Positions 1 through 7,426 of a stretch of 13,228 nucleotides of DNA are shown here, piece by piece. The DNA is from JANYHF01 sp031367715 (GTDB taxonomy: Bacteria > Pseudomonadota > Alphaproteobacteria > Rhizobiales > Hyphomicrobiaceae): assembly GCA_031367715.1 (NCBI GenBank), contig JANLQJ010000048.1:1-13228 (forward strand). The letters run 5' to 3'. The notes beneath the pieces are model-generated. The model was not told the origin of the DNA and made no database searches. It saw only the letters and a program-made list of their open reading frames with translations. Position 1 is the first letter of the stretch. Every line of letters begins with the position of its first letter. The position numbers were made by a program, and so were the translations under genes.

Positions 1-2
1 GG

Positions 3-347
3 GCCTCCAAGACCATCGAGCGTGACGTCGCCATTGTCACCGAAACGCTGGCGCTGTTCGTGCGCTACTTCCTCACCATCACGCCACCGCTGCCGCTCGA
101 CGAGCAGGAGCCTGCCCGGTTGCTCGGCCACGAGCGTTTCCAGGTGTTCGTTGCCCAGGTCGGCAAGCAGCTCGCGGGCGACCAGCGGCTGGTCTCCGAG
201 GTGCTGGAAACCGTCGTTACGCAGAAGCCCGACCTGTTCGCGGTTGCCGGCGTCGATGCTCCAACCAAACCGCGCATGGCGACCATCGAACAATTCGTTC
301 CCAAATCAAATGGCGCGGCCACCGACGGAGACTCAAACCATGATTGA
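3..347 (+). CDS. CopG-like protein, C-terminal part (gene cut by left window edge)
   Basis: This is the last 114 residues of a protein whose start lies left of the window. The frame opens with ASKTIERDVAIVTETLALFV and continues YFLTITPPLP, a helical region followed by a proline-rich turn. This resembles the C-terminal half of the proteins annotated as CopG-family regulators that sit just before trbB in Tn4371-like and rhizobial transfer regions. The ribbon-helix-helix DNA-binding part, if present, would be N-terminal and is not visible, so a regulatory role is inferred from family and position only. Its stop lies 8 bases inside trbB, implying co-transcription and coupling. An overlapping + frame that opens upstream at position 22 is the trbB frame read back through this gene; the protein-like composition supports this frame instead. 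Confidence 0.75.
   Translation, partial: ASKTIERDVAIVTETLALFVRYFLTITPPLPLDEQEPARLLGHERFQVFVAQVGKQLAGDQRLVSEVLETVVTQKPDLFAVAGVDAPTKPRMATIEQFVPKSNGAATDGDSNHD
327..330 (+). promoter_or_regulatory. Ribosome binding site of trbB
   Basis: A GGAG lies 9 bases before the ATG at 340. It decides the trbB start at 340 over the much earlier in-frame codon at 22, which would place over 100 non-homologous residues in front of the ATPase. A second ATG at 349 is possible but has poorer spacing. Confidence 0.6.
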
Positions 348-1332
348 CATGTTTTCGAGCGTCCTTGCCGAGGAAGCCCACGGCCGCCGGCGGCAGATGC
401 TGCGCACGGCCTTCGGAGCCAGGATCGCGGCCGCGCTGGCCGATCCCTCCGTGCTCGAAGTGATGGTCAATCCAGACGGCAAGCTCTGGATCGACCGGGC
501 GGCACTTGGACGCGCCGACACCGGCGAGTTTATTGGAGCAACCGAGGCCGAACGCATCATTCGGCTCGTTGCGGCCCATGTACGCCGCGAGGCCACCGAC
601 CAAGACCCGATTGTCTCTGCCGAACTTCCCGAAACCGGCGAGCGCTTCGAAGGGGTATTGCCGCCAGTCTCGACTGCGCCCTGCTTTTCGATCCGCAAAC
701 CGGCCGAATTGCTGTTCACGCTCGCCGACTATATGACCGCCGGCATCATGACGGCCATCCAGGCCGAGGCGCTGAAGCGAGCCGTCCGTGAGCACCGCAA
801 CATCCTGGTGGTCGGCGGCACATCGTCCGGCAAGACCACGCTGGTCAATGCCTTGCTCGCCGAGGTTGCCTCACTAAACGAGCGCGTCGTCATCCTGGAG
901 GATACACGCGAACTGCGTTGCGCCGCCGAGGATGTCGTCACGCTGCGCACCAAACCGGGCGTCGCCACGCTCGCCGATCTCGTCCGCTCGACCCTCCGCC
1001 TGCGCCCGGATCGCATCATTGTCGGCGAAGTGCGCGGCCCCGAAGCGCTGGACATGCTGAAGGCCTGGAACACCGGCCATCCCGGCGGCATCACGACCCT
1101 GCACGCCAATTCCGCGCTGCTGGCACTCTACCGGCTTGAGCAGCTGATCCAGGAGGCCGTCGTCACCGTACCGCGCGATTTGATCGCCACCACTGTGGAA
1201 GTGATCGTGTTCCTCGATGGGCGTGGCGACAAGCGTAAGGTCACGGGGGTGTTCGAACTGGACAGCCTCGACGATGACGGCGACTACGCCCTGACGCCGC
1301 TCGACCGGCCCGCACTCCGGACGGTGATGTGA
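340..1332 (+). CDS. trbB: TrbB, VirB11-like secretion ATPase
   Basis: Hexameric cytoplasmic ATPase of the conjugative type IV secretion system; it energises pilus biogenesis and substrate transfer at the inner membrane. The product is 330 residues, close to the usual TrbB length of about 320. Seen in the sequence: Walker A GGTSSGKT at about residues 159-166, a conserved acidic patch VVILEDTREL after it, Walker B region RIIVGEVRG at about 225-233, and the His-box GGITTLHANS just after. The N-terminal third, with LADPSVLEVMVNPDGKLWID, is the typical TrbB N-domain. The start at 340 is chosen from a GGAG at 327 and the expected length. It overlaps the upstream gene by 8 bases and its TGA shares one base with the trbC ATG. 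All family motifs are intact, so it should be functional. Confidence 0.96.
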   Translation: MIDMFSSVLAEEAHGRRRQMLRTAFGARIAAALADPSVLEVMVNPDGKLWIDRAALGRADTGEFIGATEAERIIRLVAAHVRREATDQDPIVSAELPETGERFEGVLPPVSTAPCFSIRKPAELLFTLADYMTAGIMTAIQAEALKRAVREHRNILVVGGTSSGKTTLVNALLAEVASLNERVVILEDTRELRCAAEDVVTLRTKPGVATLADLVRSTLRLRPDRIIVGEVRGPEALDMLKAWNTGHPGGITTLHANSALLALYRLEQLIQEAVVTVPRDLIATTVEVIVFLDGRGDKRKVTGVFELDSLDDDGDYALTPLDRPALRTVM

Positions 1333-1697
1333 TGACTACGTCCCATCACATGGCTAGGGTCCGTTGGTTGATCCAGCGCACCACACTTGTGGCGCTCGGC
1401 ATCGCCGTGGCGCACCCCGCCCTGGCGGCCGGTTCCGGCATGCCCTGGGAAGCGCCCTTGCAGCGCATCCTCGATTCGGTCGAGGGCCCGGTCGCCAAGG
1501 TCACGGCGGTGGTGATCATCATCATTACCGGCCTCAGCCTGTCGTTCGGCGACATGTCCGGCGGCTTCCGCAAAATGATCCAGATCGTCTTTGGGCTGTC
1601 GATCGCCTTCGCGGCCTCCTCGTTCTTCCTGTCGTTCTTCGCCTTCGCCGGCGGGGCCATGATCGACGGAGCCTCTATCGACGGAGAGGGCCCATGA
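1332..1697 (+). CDS. trbC: TrbC, VirB2-like conjugative pilin
   Basis: Major pilin precursor of the transfer pilus. The 121-residue product starts with a basic n-region and a hydrophobic stretch ending HPALA, with likely signal peptidase cleavage after about residue 32. Two transmembrane helices follow: KVTAVVIIIITGLSLSFG (about 54-71) and a Phe/Ala-rich one at about 82-107, the classic VirB2/TrbC hairpin. In TrbC of RP4 the pilin is further trimmed and cyclised, with TraF the known peptidase; no traF is visible here. The ATG at 1332 overlaps the trbB stop as TGATG; a GTG three bases earlier and an ATG at 1350 are alternative starts. It ends in an ATGA overlap with trbD. Confidence 0.93.
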   Translation: MTTSHHMARVRWLIQRTTLVALGIAVAHPALAAGSGMPWEAPLQRILDSVEGPVAKVTAVVIIIITGLSLSFGDMSGGFRKMIQIVFGLSIAFAASSFFLSFFAFAGGAMIDGASIDGEGP

Positions 1698-1966
1698 TCG
1701 GCCAACCCACCGCCGTCCCCGGCTACGACGTCCCTCTGCACCGCTCGCTCACCGAGCCGGTATTGATCGCCGGCGCGCCGCGCGCGTTCGTGATCCCGAA
1801 TGGCACGCTCGCCGCCGCCATCGGGCTCGGCCTCCGGCTCTGGATCGCCGGCCTCCTGATCTGGGTCATCGGCCACGCGCTCGCCGTCTATCTGACCCGC
1901 AAAGATCCCGCCTTTCTGCACGTCCTCTCCCGCCACGCCCGCCACAAAGGAGTTCTGTCATGTTGA
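1694..1966 (+). CDS. trbD: TrbD, VirB3-like inner-membrane protein
   Basis: Small inner-membrane component of the channel that works with the VirB4-like ATPase TrbE. The product is 90 residues, matching the family length. The N-terminus carries the family-typical VPLHRSLTEPVLIAGAPR, followed by a hydrophobic region (about residues 40-70, containing LRLWIAGLLIWVIGHALAVY) that spans the membrane once or twice, then a short charged tail. The start ATG shares ATGA with the trbC stop and is preceded by a GAGAGGG purine run. The 3' end overlaps trbE by 7 bases. Position between trbC and trbE is canonical and no defect is seen. Confidence 0.93.
   Translation: MIGQPTAVPGYDVPLHRSLTEPVLIAGAPRAFVIPNGTLAAAIGLGLRLWIAGLLIWVIGHALAVYLTRKDPAFLHVLSRHARHKGVLSC
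1946..1952 (+). promoter_or_regulatory. Strong ribosome binding site of trbE
   Basis: AAAGGAG lies 7 bases before the trbE ATG at 1960, inside the end of trbD. It is among the best Shine-Dalgarno matches in the window and fixes the trbE start. Confidence 0.65.
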
Positions 1967-4900
1967 ACCTTGCCGAATACAAACGTGACCCCACCTGCCT
2001 CTCCGACTATCTGCCCTGGGCCTGCCTGATCGCCCCCGGTATCGTCCTCAACAAGGACGGATCGTTCCAACGCACGTTGCGTTACAGAGGACCCGATCTC
2101 GACAGCGCCACCGAATCCGAGCTGGTCTCGATCTCGGCGCGCCTCAACAATGTGCTGAAACGCTTCGGCGATGGCTGGGCCCTGTTCTTCGAGGCCGTGC
2201 GCGTTCCCGCCAACCGCTACCCCGGCGCGCGCTTTGCCGATGCCACCTCCTGGCTGGTGGATGAGGAGCGCCGCAATGACTTCATTGCAGACAGCGCGCA
2301 CTACGAGAGCCGCTACTACCTCACCCTGCTCTATCTGCCGCCGCCCGAGCGCACCCGCCGCGCCGAGCAGCTGTTCTATGAGCATGCCGACGATGACCGC
2401 TTTGATTCGCGAACCTTTGCCCATCACAGCTGGTTCGAGACCGAGACCGATCGCGCTTTCGAGATGCTGTCGGCGCTCCTGCCCGAGGTCGAGGCGCTCG
2501 ACGACGAAGAGACCCTGGCCTATCTGCACGGCACGATCTCGCGGAAACATCATCCGGTCGCGGTGCCGACCATCCCGACTCATCTCGATGCGGTCCTATG
2601 CGACACGCCGCTTACCGGCGGCATCGAGCCCAAGCTCGGCGACGCCCACTTGCGTATGCTGACGATTTTGGGCTTCCCAAACACCACTTCGCCGGGCCTA
2701 CTCGATGCCCTGAACGATCTCGGCTTTTCCTATCGCTGGTGCACGCGCTGGATCGCGCTCGACAAGACGGATGCTGCCAAGCATCTCGGCAAGCTGCGAC
2801 GGCACTGGTTCACCAAGCGCAAGTCCATCGGCGCGGTGCTGCGCGAGGTGATGTGGAACCGAGAAAGCCCGCTCATCGACCCCGACGCCGAGGCCAAGGC
2901 GCTGGACGCCGACGAGGCCTTGCAGGAACTGGGCTCCGACGACGTCGCCTTCGGCTATATCACCACCACCATCGTCGTGTCCGATATGGACGCCGCGCGC
3001 GCCGAGGAAAAGCTGCTCGCGGTCGAGCGCATCGTCAACGGCCGGGGTTTCACGACCATCCGCGAGACGCTGAATGCCGTCGAAGCCTGGCTCGGCAGTC
3101 TGCCGGGCAATCCCTACGCCAACATCCGACAACCCATCGTTCATACGCTCAACCTGGTCCATCTCATGCCGGTCTCCGCAGTCTGGGCCGGGCCGGAGCG
3201 CAACCGGCATCTCGACGCGCCACCGCTGATGCTGACCGAGACACGCGGCAGCACGCCGTTCCGACTGGACCTTCATATCGGCGATGTCGGGCACACGCTC
3301 ATCGTCGGACCAACCGGCGCGGGCAAGTCCGTGTTGCTCGCGCTGCTGGCCCTGCAGTTCCGGCGTTACATCGGCTCGCAGGTGGCAATCTTTGACCGTG
3401 GCAAGTCGGCGCGCGCCGCAGTGCTCGCCATGAACGGCACGGCGGTCGAATTGGGTCTGGAAGGCTCGATGTCGCTGCAGCCGCTGGCGCGTATCGACGA
3501 GCCTGGCGAACTGGCCTTCGCGCTCGATTGGGTGATGGGCCTGCTTGCGAACGAGGGCTTGAAGCCGACGCCCGAGATCAAGGATGCCGTCTGGACCGCG
3601 CTGCAGAACCTCGCCTCCGCGCCCAAGGCCGAACGCACATTGACGGGTCTCGCAGTCCTGGTGCAATCCAGCGCCGTCGTCGCTGCCTTGCAACCCTATA
3701 CGCTGGAAGGCGCCTATGGCCGGCTGCTCGATGGCGCCACCGAAACCATCAAGGCTTCCGATGTGCTGCATATCGAGATGGAACCCTTGATGGCGCACAA
3801 GGCGTTGATGCGGCCTGTGCTGACCTATCTATTCCATCGCCTGGAAGCGCAATTCGATGGCCGGCCGACGCTGCTCATCATCGACGAGGCCTGGACCTTC
3901 CTCGACGATCCGCAGTTCAGCGCGCGCATCCGCGAGTGGCTGAAGACTTTGCGCAAGAAGAACGTCAGCGTGGTGTTCGCAACGCAATCATTGGCCGACA
4001 TCGAACGCTCGGCCATTGCGCCGGCGCTGATCGAAGCCTGCATGACGCGGATATTCCTGCCCCACGATCGGGCGCTCGAACCGCAGGCACGCGCCACCTA
4101 TGCCCGATTTGGACTCAATGACCGGCAAGTCCAGATCCTCGCAACCGCCACGCCCAAACGCGACTATTACACCCAGACCGCGCGCGGCAATCGGCTGTTC
4201 GAACTCGGATTGGGACCCGTGACCTTGGCGCTTTGCGGGGCCGGTTCGCCCGAGGACCAGCGATTGATCGACTGGCTGATCAGGACAGTGCCGGCATCGG
4301 ACTTTGCCGATGCGTTCTTGCGCGCCAAGGGGCTCGATTGGGCGGCGGACGCGTTGAAGGCCTTCCCGGGCCGGACCAGCCCGGTATCGACGCCGGTCAC
4401 TTTGCAAGACCAGATCGTCATGGAGTTTGAGACCCCGCCAACACCAGCACCAGTCTCAAGCCCTATCACGCCCGATCCCGCGCGACATGACGTCGGCTTG
4501 ATGGCTCCGATGACAGAGCGGCTGTCGCCCTTCCGCGCCGGCACCAAACCCAATCGAGCGACCCGGCGTAAGGCCGATCACATCGTCCGTGGACTGCTGA
4601 CAGCGCTGGTGATCGGTCTGCTGACTGGCACACCAGTGCCACGGCCCGCACTCGCCCTCACCGTCTTTGATCCACTCAACTACCAGGAGAACCTGCTGTC
4701 CGCCGTACGCGCGCTGGAGCAGATCAACAACCAGGTGCGCCAGCTGCAATCCCAGGCGCAAATGATCCTGCGCATGGATCAGAACCTGCAGCATCTGGGA
4801 ACGACGCTGTCACCCGATCTGCAGCGCACGCTTGGTGAACTGAAGACCCAGTTGCAAGCTGGCCAGGGTCTTGCGATGTCCGTCCAGCAGACTGAGGCCG

Positions 4901-5298
4901 GCTATACCCAACTCTATCCCAAGCAATTGTCAGAAGCGCTCAGCGACAATGATGTCCTCGCCAACGCCCGGAGCCGCTGGGACGAAGCCTATGCCAGCTT
5001 GCAGCGATCCGCGATGCTGCAAGCTCAGACGGCGGACGGCATCGCGACCGACACAGGATTGCTCAACGACGCCATGGCGCGCTCACAAGGCGCCAGCGGC
5101 GCGCTGGATGTCGCCCAGGCCGGCAACGAGCTCACCGCCCTCGGCGTGAAACAGTCCCTACAATTGCAAGGTCTGCTGGCGGCCCAGGCCCGCGCCGAGA
5201 CGCTTCAGCGCGCCCACGATCTCGCCACCGAAGACGAGGCGCGCCAGCGCTTTGCGACTTTCGTCGGCACGGGCAACGGCTATGCCGGAGGCAAGTGA
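1960..5298 (+). CDS. trbE: TrbE (VirB4-like ATPase) read in frame into TrbJ
   Basis: The open frame encodes 1112 residues: about 847 of TrbE plus about 265 of TrbJ, with no stop between. TrbE is the VirB4-like ATPase at the inner membrane that powers pilus assembly. The N-terminus (LNLAEYKRDPTCLSDYLPWA) is typical TrbE. Walker A GPTGAGKS is at about 450-457, Walker B LLIIDEAW at about 638-645, and FATQSLADIERSAI follows. The ATPase part ends near residue 815 and is followed by a proline-rich linker (PPTPAPVSSPITP). Next comes a basic segment and hydrophobic stretch LLTALVIGLLTG ending PRPALA, which reads as a Sec signal peptide, then TrbJ. TrbE proteins are usually a little over 800 residues, so the frame is about 300 too long. 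Either a real fusion, a lost stop codon, or internal initiation of TrbJ explains this. The ATPase half looks intact. Confidence 0.93.
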   Translation: MLNLAEYKRDPTCLSDYLPWACLIAPGIVLNKDGSFQRTLRYRGPDLDSATESELVSISARLNNVLKRFGDGWALFFEAVRVPANRYPGARFADATSWLVDEERRNDFIADSAHYESRYYLTLLYLPPPERTRRAEQLFYEHADDDRFDSRTFAHHSWFETETDRAFEMLSALLPEVEALDDEETLAYLHGTISRKHHPVAVPTIPTHLDAVLCDTPLTGGIEPKLGDAHLRMLTILGFPNTTSPGLLDALNDLGFSYRWCTRWIALDKTDAAKHLGKLRRHWFTKRKSIGAVLREVMWNRESPLIDPDAEAKALDADEALQELGSDDVAFGYITTTIVVSDMDAARAEEKLLAVERIVNGRGFTTIRETLNAVEAWLGSLPGNPYANIRQPIVHTLNLVHLMPVSAVWAGPERNRHLDAPPLMLTETRGSTPFRLDLHIGDVGHTLIVGPTGAGKSVLLALLALQFRRYIGSQVAIFDRGKSARAAVLAMNGTAVELGLEGSMSLQPLARIDEPGELAFALDWVMGLLANEGLKPTPEIKDAVWTALQNLASAPKAERTLTGLAVLVQSSAVVAALQPYTLEGAYGRLLDGATETIKASDVLHIEMEPLMAHKALMRPVLTYLFHRLEAQFDGRPTLLIIDEAWTFLDDPQFSARIREWLKTLRKKNVSVVFATQSLADIERSAIAPALIEACMTRIFLPHDRALEPQARATYARFGLNDRQVQILATATPKRDYYTQTARGNRLFELGLGPVTLALCGAGSPEDQRLIDWLIRTVPASDFADAFLRAKGLDWAADALKAFPGRTSPVSTPVTLQDQIVMEFETPPTPAPVSSPITPDPARHDVGLMAPMTERLSPFRAGTKPNRATRRKADHIVRGLLTALVIGLLTGTPVPRPALALTVFDPLNYQENLLSAVRALEQINNQVRQLQSQAQMILRMDQNLQHLGTTLSPDLQRTLGELKTQLQAGQGLAMSVQQTEAGYTQLYPKQLSEALSDNDVLANARSRWDEAYASLQRSAMLQAQTADGIATDTGLLNDAMARSQGASGALDVAQAGNELTALGVKQSLQLQGLLAAQARAETLQRAHDLATEDEARQRFATFVGTGNGYAGGK
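4501..5298 (+). CDS. trbJ: TrbJ, VirB5-like pilus protein, in frame with trbE
   Basis: This is the C-terminal part of the long trbE frame, listed separately because it is normally its own gene. TrbJ is a periplasmic VirB5-like protein linked to pilus tip and adhesion. From ATG 4501 the product is 265 residues, and from ATG 4510 it is 262; about 250 is usual. It has a basic n-region (RATRRK), the hydrophobic core LLTALVIGLLTG, and likely cleavage after ALA (about residue 899 of the long frame). The mature start LTVFDPLNYQENLLSAVRAL and INNQVRQLQSQAQ are the recognisable TrbJ opening, and the rest is Gln/Ala-rich helix, probably coiled coil. No convincing ribosome binding site precedes either ATG, only GATGG before 4510. 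Independent translation is therefore inferred from the signal peptide, since a VirB5-like protein must leave the cytoplasm. Confidence 0.6.
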   Translation: MAPMTERLSPFRAGTKPNRATRRKADHIVRGLLTALVIGLLTGTPVPRPALALTVFDPLNYQENLLSAVRALEQINNQVRQLQSQAQMILRMDQNLQHLGTTLSPDLQRTLGELKTQLQAGQGLAMSVQQTEAGYTQLYPKQLSEALSDNDVLANARSRWDEAYASLQRSAMLQAQTADGIATDTGLLNDAMARSQGASGALDVAQAGNELTALGVKQSLQLQGLLAAQARAETLQRAHDLATEDEARQRFATFVGTGNGYAGGK

Positions 5299-5415
5299 GA
5301 TGATCCGGACCCATCATTCGATGCCGAGCGGACCGTAGTCCCTCGGCACTCGTCGACCCCGAACCCCAATCATCATCCCGGACCTGCTCAGCAGCGCCGC
5401 AGGCGGAGCCATGCC
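5299..5415 (+). other. Spacer where trbK would be expected; no gene seen
   Basis: Related operons often carry a small lipoprotein or entry-exclusion gene, trbK, between trbJ and trbL. Here there are only 117 bases. An ATG at 5300 opens a frame of 12 codons that closes at TAG 5336-5338; the other forward frames show no hydrophobic leader or lipobox. It is the largest gap within the operon. I see no convincing hairpin or promoter in it. A decayed trbK is possible but nothing recognisable remains. Confidence 0.5.
5402..5408 (+). promoter_or_regulatory. Ribosome binding site of trbL
   Basis: GGCGGAG lies 7 bases before ATG 5416 and only 2 before the out-of-frame ATG 5411. The spacing favours 5416, which opens the long TrbL frame. 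Confidence 0.55.
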
Positions 5416-6717
5416 ATGGACGACCTTGCCGTTATCGACCGCTTCACAGAGACCTTCAGCCGCTACATCGACAGCGGATTCGGCCTTGTCTCGGGCGACG
5501 TTGCCTATCTTACCAGCGCGCTGGTGGCGCTCGACATCACACTGGCCGGCCTCTTCTGGGCGCTGCGCGGCGAGGACAACGTCGTCGCACAGCTGATCCG
5601 CAAGACGCTCCATGTAGGCTTCTTCGCGTTCCTGTTGAACAACTTCCGCAGCTTTGCCGACATTGTGTTCTCGTCGTTTGCCAGTCTCGGGTTGAAAGCG
5701 AGCGGCGCGACGCTGACGGCAGCCGATCTGATGCGGCCTGGCTTTGTGGCCTCGACCGGCTTTACGGCGTCAAAGCCGCTGATCGAAAAAGCTGGCGAGT
5801 TGATCGGCATCACGTCGTTCTTCACCAACTTTGTCACCATTTCGGTGCTGATGCTGGCCTGGTTGATTGTGCTGCTGGCCTTCTTCGTGCTCGCGGTCCA
5901 GCTCTTCATCACCATCATCGAGTTCAAGCTGACGACGCTGGCCGGCTTCATCCTGGTGCCCTTCGCACTGTTCGGCCAGACCGCGTTCCTCGCTGAGCGC
6001 GTGCTCGGCAATGTCATCAGCGCCGGCATCAAGCTCATGGTGCTGACCATCGTGATCGGGATCGGTTCGTCGATCTTCGGCACACTGGTCCGTCCCACTG
6101 GCGACATCACGCTCACCCAAGCCGCTTCTACCATCCTTGCTGCCATCGCCGTCTTTGGGCTCGCGATCTTCGTCCCTGCGCTGGCGGCGGGCCTCATCAC
6201 GGGGGCGCCGCAACTGGGCGCGGGATCGGCGGTCGCGACCGTTGCCGGTATCAGCGGCGCCGCCGTCGGTGGCAGCATGATCGGCAGCGCCGCCGCCCGG
6301 ACGGCCGGTCGTGCGGCGGGCAGCGCCGTCACATCGGCGGCTTCACTGAGCGGCACAGTCGGAGCGGCCTACGAAAGCGGCGGCATGGCTGGCGTTGCCC
6401 GTGCGACAGTAACGGCGCCTGCCGCCGGCATGGCGAGCCGCGCCACGGCCCCCATCCGTGACGCCTACCGCGAGGGCGCTGCCGCCGGCTACCGCGCAAC
6501 CGCGCCGGCAGGTTCGGATGGGTCTAGTGGCCGCGGCGGCGACGCCAGTGGATTCGGTGGCGGTTCGTCAGGCGCGCCGCCACCGGCCCCCGCGTGGGCG
6601 CAGAACCTCGCCCGCCGTCAGCGCTTCACCCAAGCCGGCATGGCCGCGACCCAGGCTTTGCGCGAGGGCGACCGGCCGTCGAGCAGCAGCGGCCCCGATC
6701 TCAAAGACAAAAGCTGA
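5416..6717 (+). CDS. trbL: TrbL, VirB6-like polytopic inner-membrane protein
   Basis: Polytopic inner-membrane core of the transfer channel, equivalent to VirB6. The 433-residue product begins DDLAVIDRFTETFSRYIDSG, a typical TrbL opening. It has several hydrophobic segments up to about residue 270, among them LVALDITLAGLFWAL, FTNFVTISVLMLAWLIVLLA and VLTIVIGIGSSIFG. The most diagnostic block is IIEFKLTTLAGFILVPFALF followed by GQTAFLAERVLGN. After about residue 275 the protein becomes a Gly/Ala/Ser-rich low-complexity tail ending with PPAPAWAQNLARRQR, also typical of this clade; the tail is usually variable. A purine-rich GGCGGAG supports the start. trbF follows after 10 bases. Confidence 0.95.
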   Translation: MDDLAVIDRFTETFSRYIDSGFGLVSGDVAYLTSALVALDITLAGLFWALRGEDNVVAQLIRKTLHVGFFAFLLNNFRSFADIVFSSFASLGLKASGATLTAADLMRPGFVASTGFTASKPLIEKAGELIGITSFFTNFVTISVLMLAWLIVLLAFFVLAVQLFITIIEFKLTTLAGFILVPFALFGQTAFLAERVLGNVISAGIKLMVLTIVIGIGSSIFGTLVRPTGDITLTQAASTILAAIAVFGLAIFVPALAAGLITGAPQLGAGSAVATVAGISGAAVGGSMIGSAAARTAGRAAGSAVTSAASLSGTVGAAYESGGMAGVARATVTAPAAGMASRATAPIRDAYREGAAAGYRATAPAGSDGSSGRGGDASGFGGGSSGAPPPAPAWAQNLARRQRFTQAGMAATQALREGDRPSSSSGPDLKDKS

Positions 6718-6727
6718 AAGGTGCGCC

Positions 6728-7426
6728 ATGGCCTTCAAACGCTCGACACTTCGGTACGGTCAGACCACGCAACCGGTCACACCCTATCAGAAAGCCGCCC
6801 AGACATGGGACGAGCGCATCGGATCGGCGCGCGTCCAGGCGCACAATTGGCGGCTGATGGCGCTTGGCTGTGTGCTGCTGTCCGTCATCCTCGCGGCGAT
6901 CCTACTCTGGTTTGGTCGCGCCGGTGGAGCCGTGCCTTATGTCGTCGAGATCGACACCCAGGGCGCGGCTCGCGTCGTCGGGCCCGCCACCGAGACTTAC
7001 CGGCCGACCGACGCCCAGATCGCCTATCACCTCGCGCGGCTGATCGAGAACGTCCGCTCGCTGTCGATCGATCCAGTGGTGGTGCGCAACAACTGGCTGA
7101 AGGCCTACGATTTCGTCACCGACCGTGCCGCCGCCACGCTCAACGACGATGCCCGCAGCAACGATCCGTTCGCCAAGCTCGGCCGCGAGACCGTCGCCGT
7201 CGAAGTGACGAGCGTGGTCCGCGCCTCCGACACCTCGTTCCAGATCCGCTGGGTGGAAAAGAGTTTCAAGGATGGCACGCCCGACCGCACCACCCGCATG
7301 ACCGGCATCTTCACGGTGCTGATCACCCCGCCCAGAACCGCCGAACTGATCGCGAAGAACCCGCTCGGCATCTACGTCCAATCCTTCAATTGGTCCCAGG
7401 ATCTCAACACCGGAGACAGCCGATGA
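6728..7426 (+). CDS. trbF: TrbF, VirB8-like bridging protein
   Basis: Inner-membrane protein with a periplasmic NTF2-like domain that nucleates channel assembly, equivalent to VirB8. The 232-residue product has the typical cytoplasmic start FKRSTLRYGQTTQPVTPYQK, then WDERIGSARVQAHNWRL, one transmembrane helix at about residues 42-62, and the periplasmic domain with VPYVVEIDTQGAARVV and NNWLKAYDFVTDRAA. Near the C-terminus is NPLGIYVQSFNWSQDL, conserved in TrbF. The ATG at 6728 is chosen because it follows GAAAGG at 6716-6721 and gives the family length; the frame extends upstream inside trbL but that part is not TrbF-like. It ends in an ATGA overlap with trbG. Confidence 0.95.
   Translation: MAFKRSTLRYGQTTQPVTPYQKAAQTWDERIGSARVQAHNWRLMALGCVLLSVILAAILLWFGRAGGAVPYVVEIDTQGAARVVGPATETYRPTDAQIAYHLARLIENVRSLSIDPVVVRNNWLKAYDFVTDRAAATLNDDARSNDPFAKLGRETVAVEVTSVVRASDTSFQIRWVEKSFKDGTPDRTTRMTGIFTVLITPPRTAELIAKNPLGIYVQSFNWSQDLNTGDSR

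Noticed and set aside
22..339. Extension of the trbB frame upstream to position 22
   Set aside because: The extra residues are Arg/Ser-rich out-of-frame translation of the CopG-like gene; trbB length and the GGAG at 327 favour 340.
2698..3798. Long minus-strand open frame of 366 codons within trbE
   Set aside because: It is antisense to conserved TrbE sequence including Walker A. High GC makes long antisense frames common, and its composition shows no domain.
5505..6356. Minus-strand open frame of 283 codons within trbL
   Set aside because: It mirrors the codon structure of trbL; the + strand frame has the conserved TrbL blocks and membrane helices.
6721..7422. Frame upstream of the trbG start at 7423
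   Set aside because: This part is trbF read in another frame (Arg/His-rich). The lipobox signal and ATGA overlap place the trbG start at 7423.
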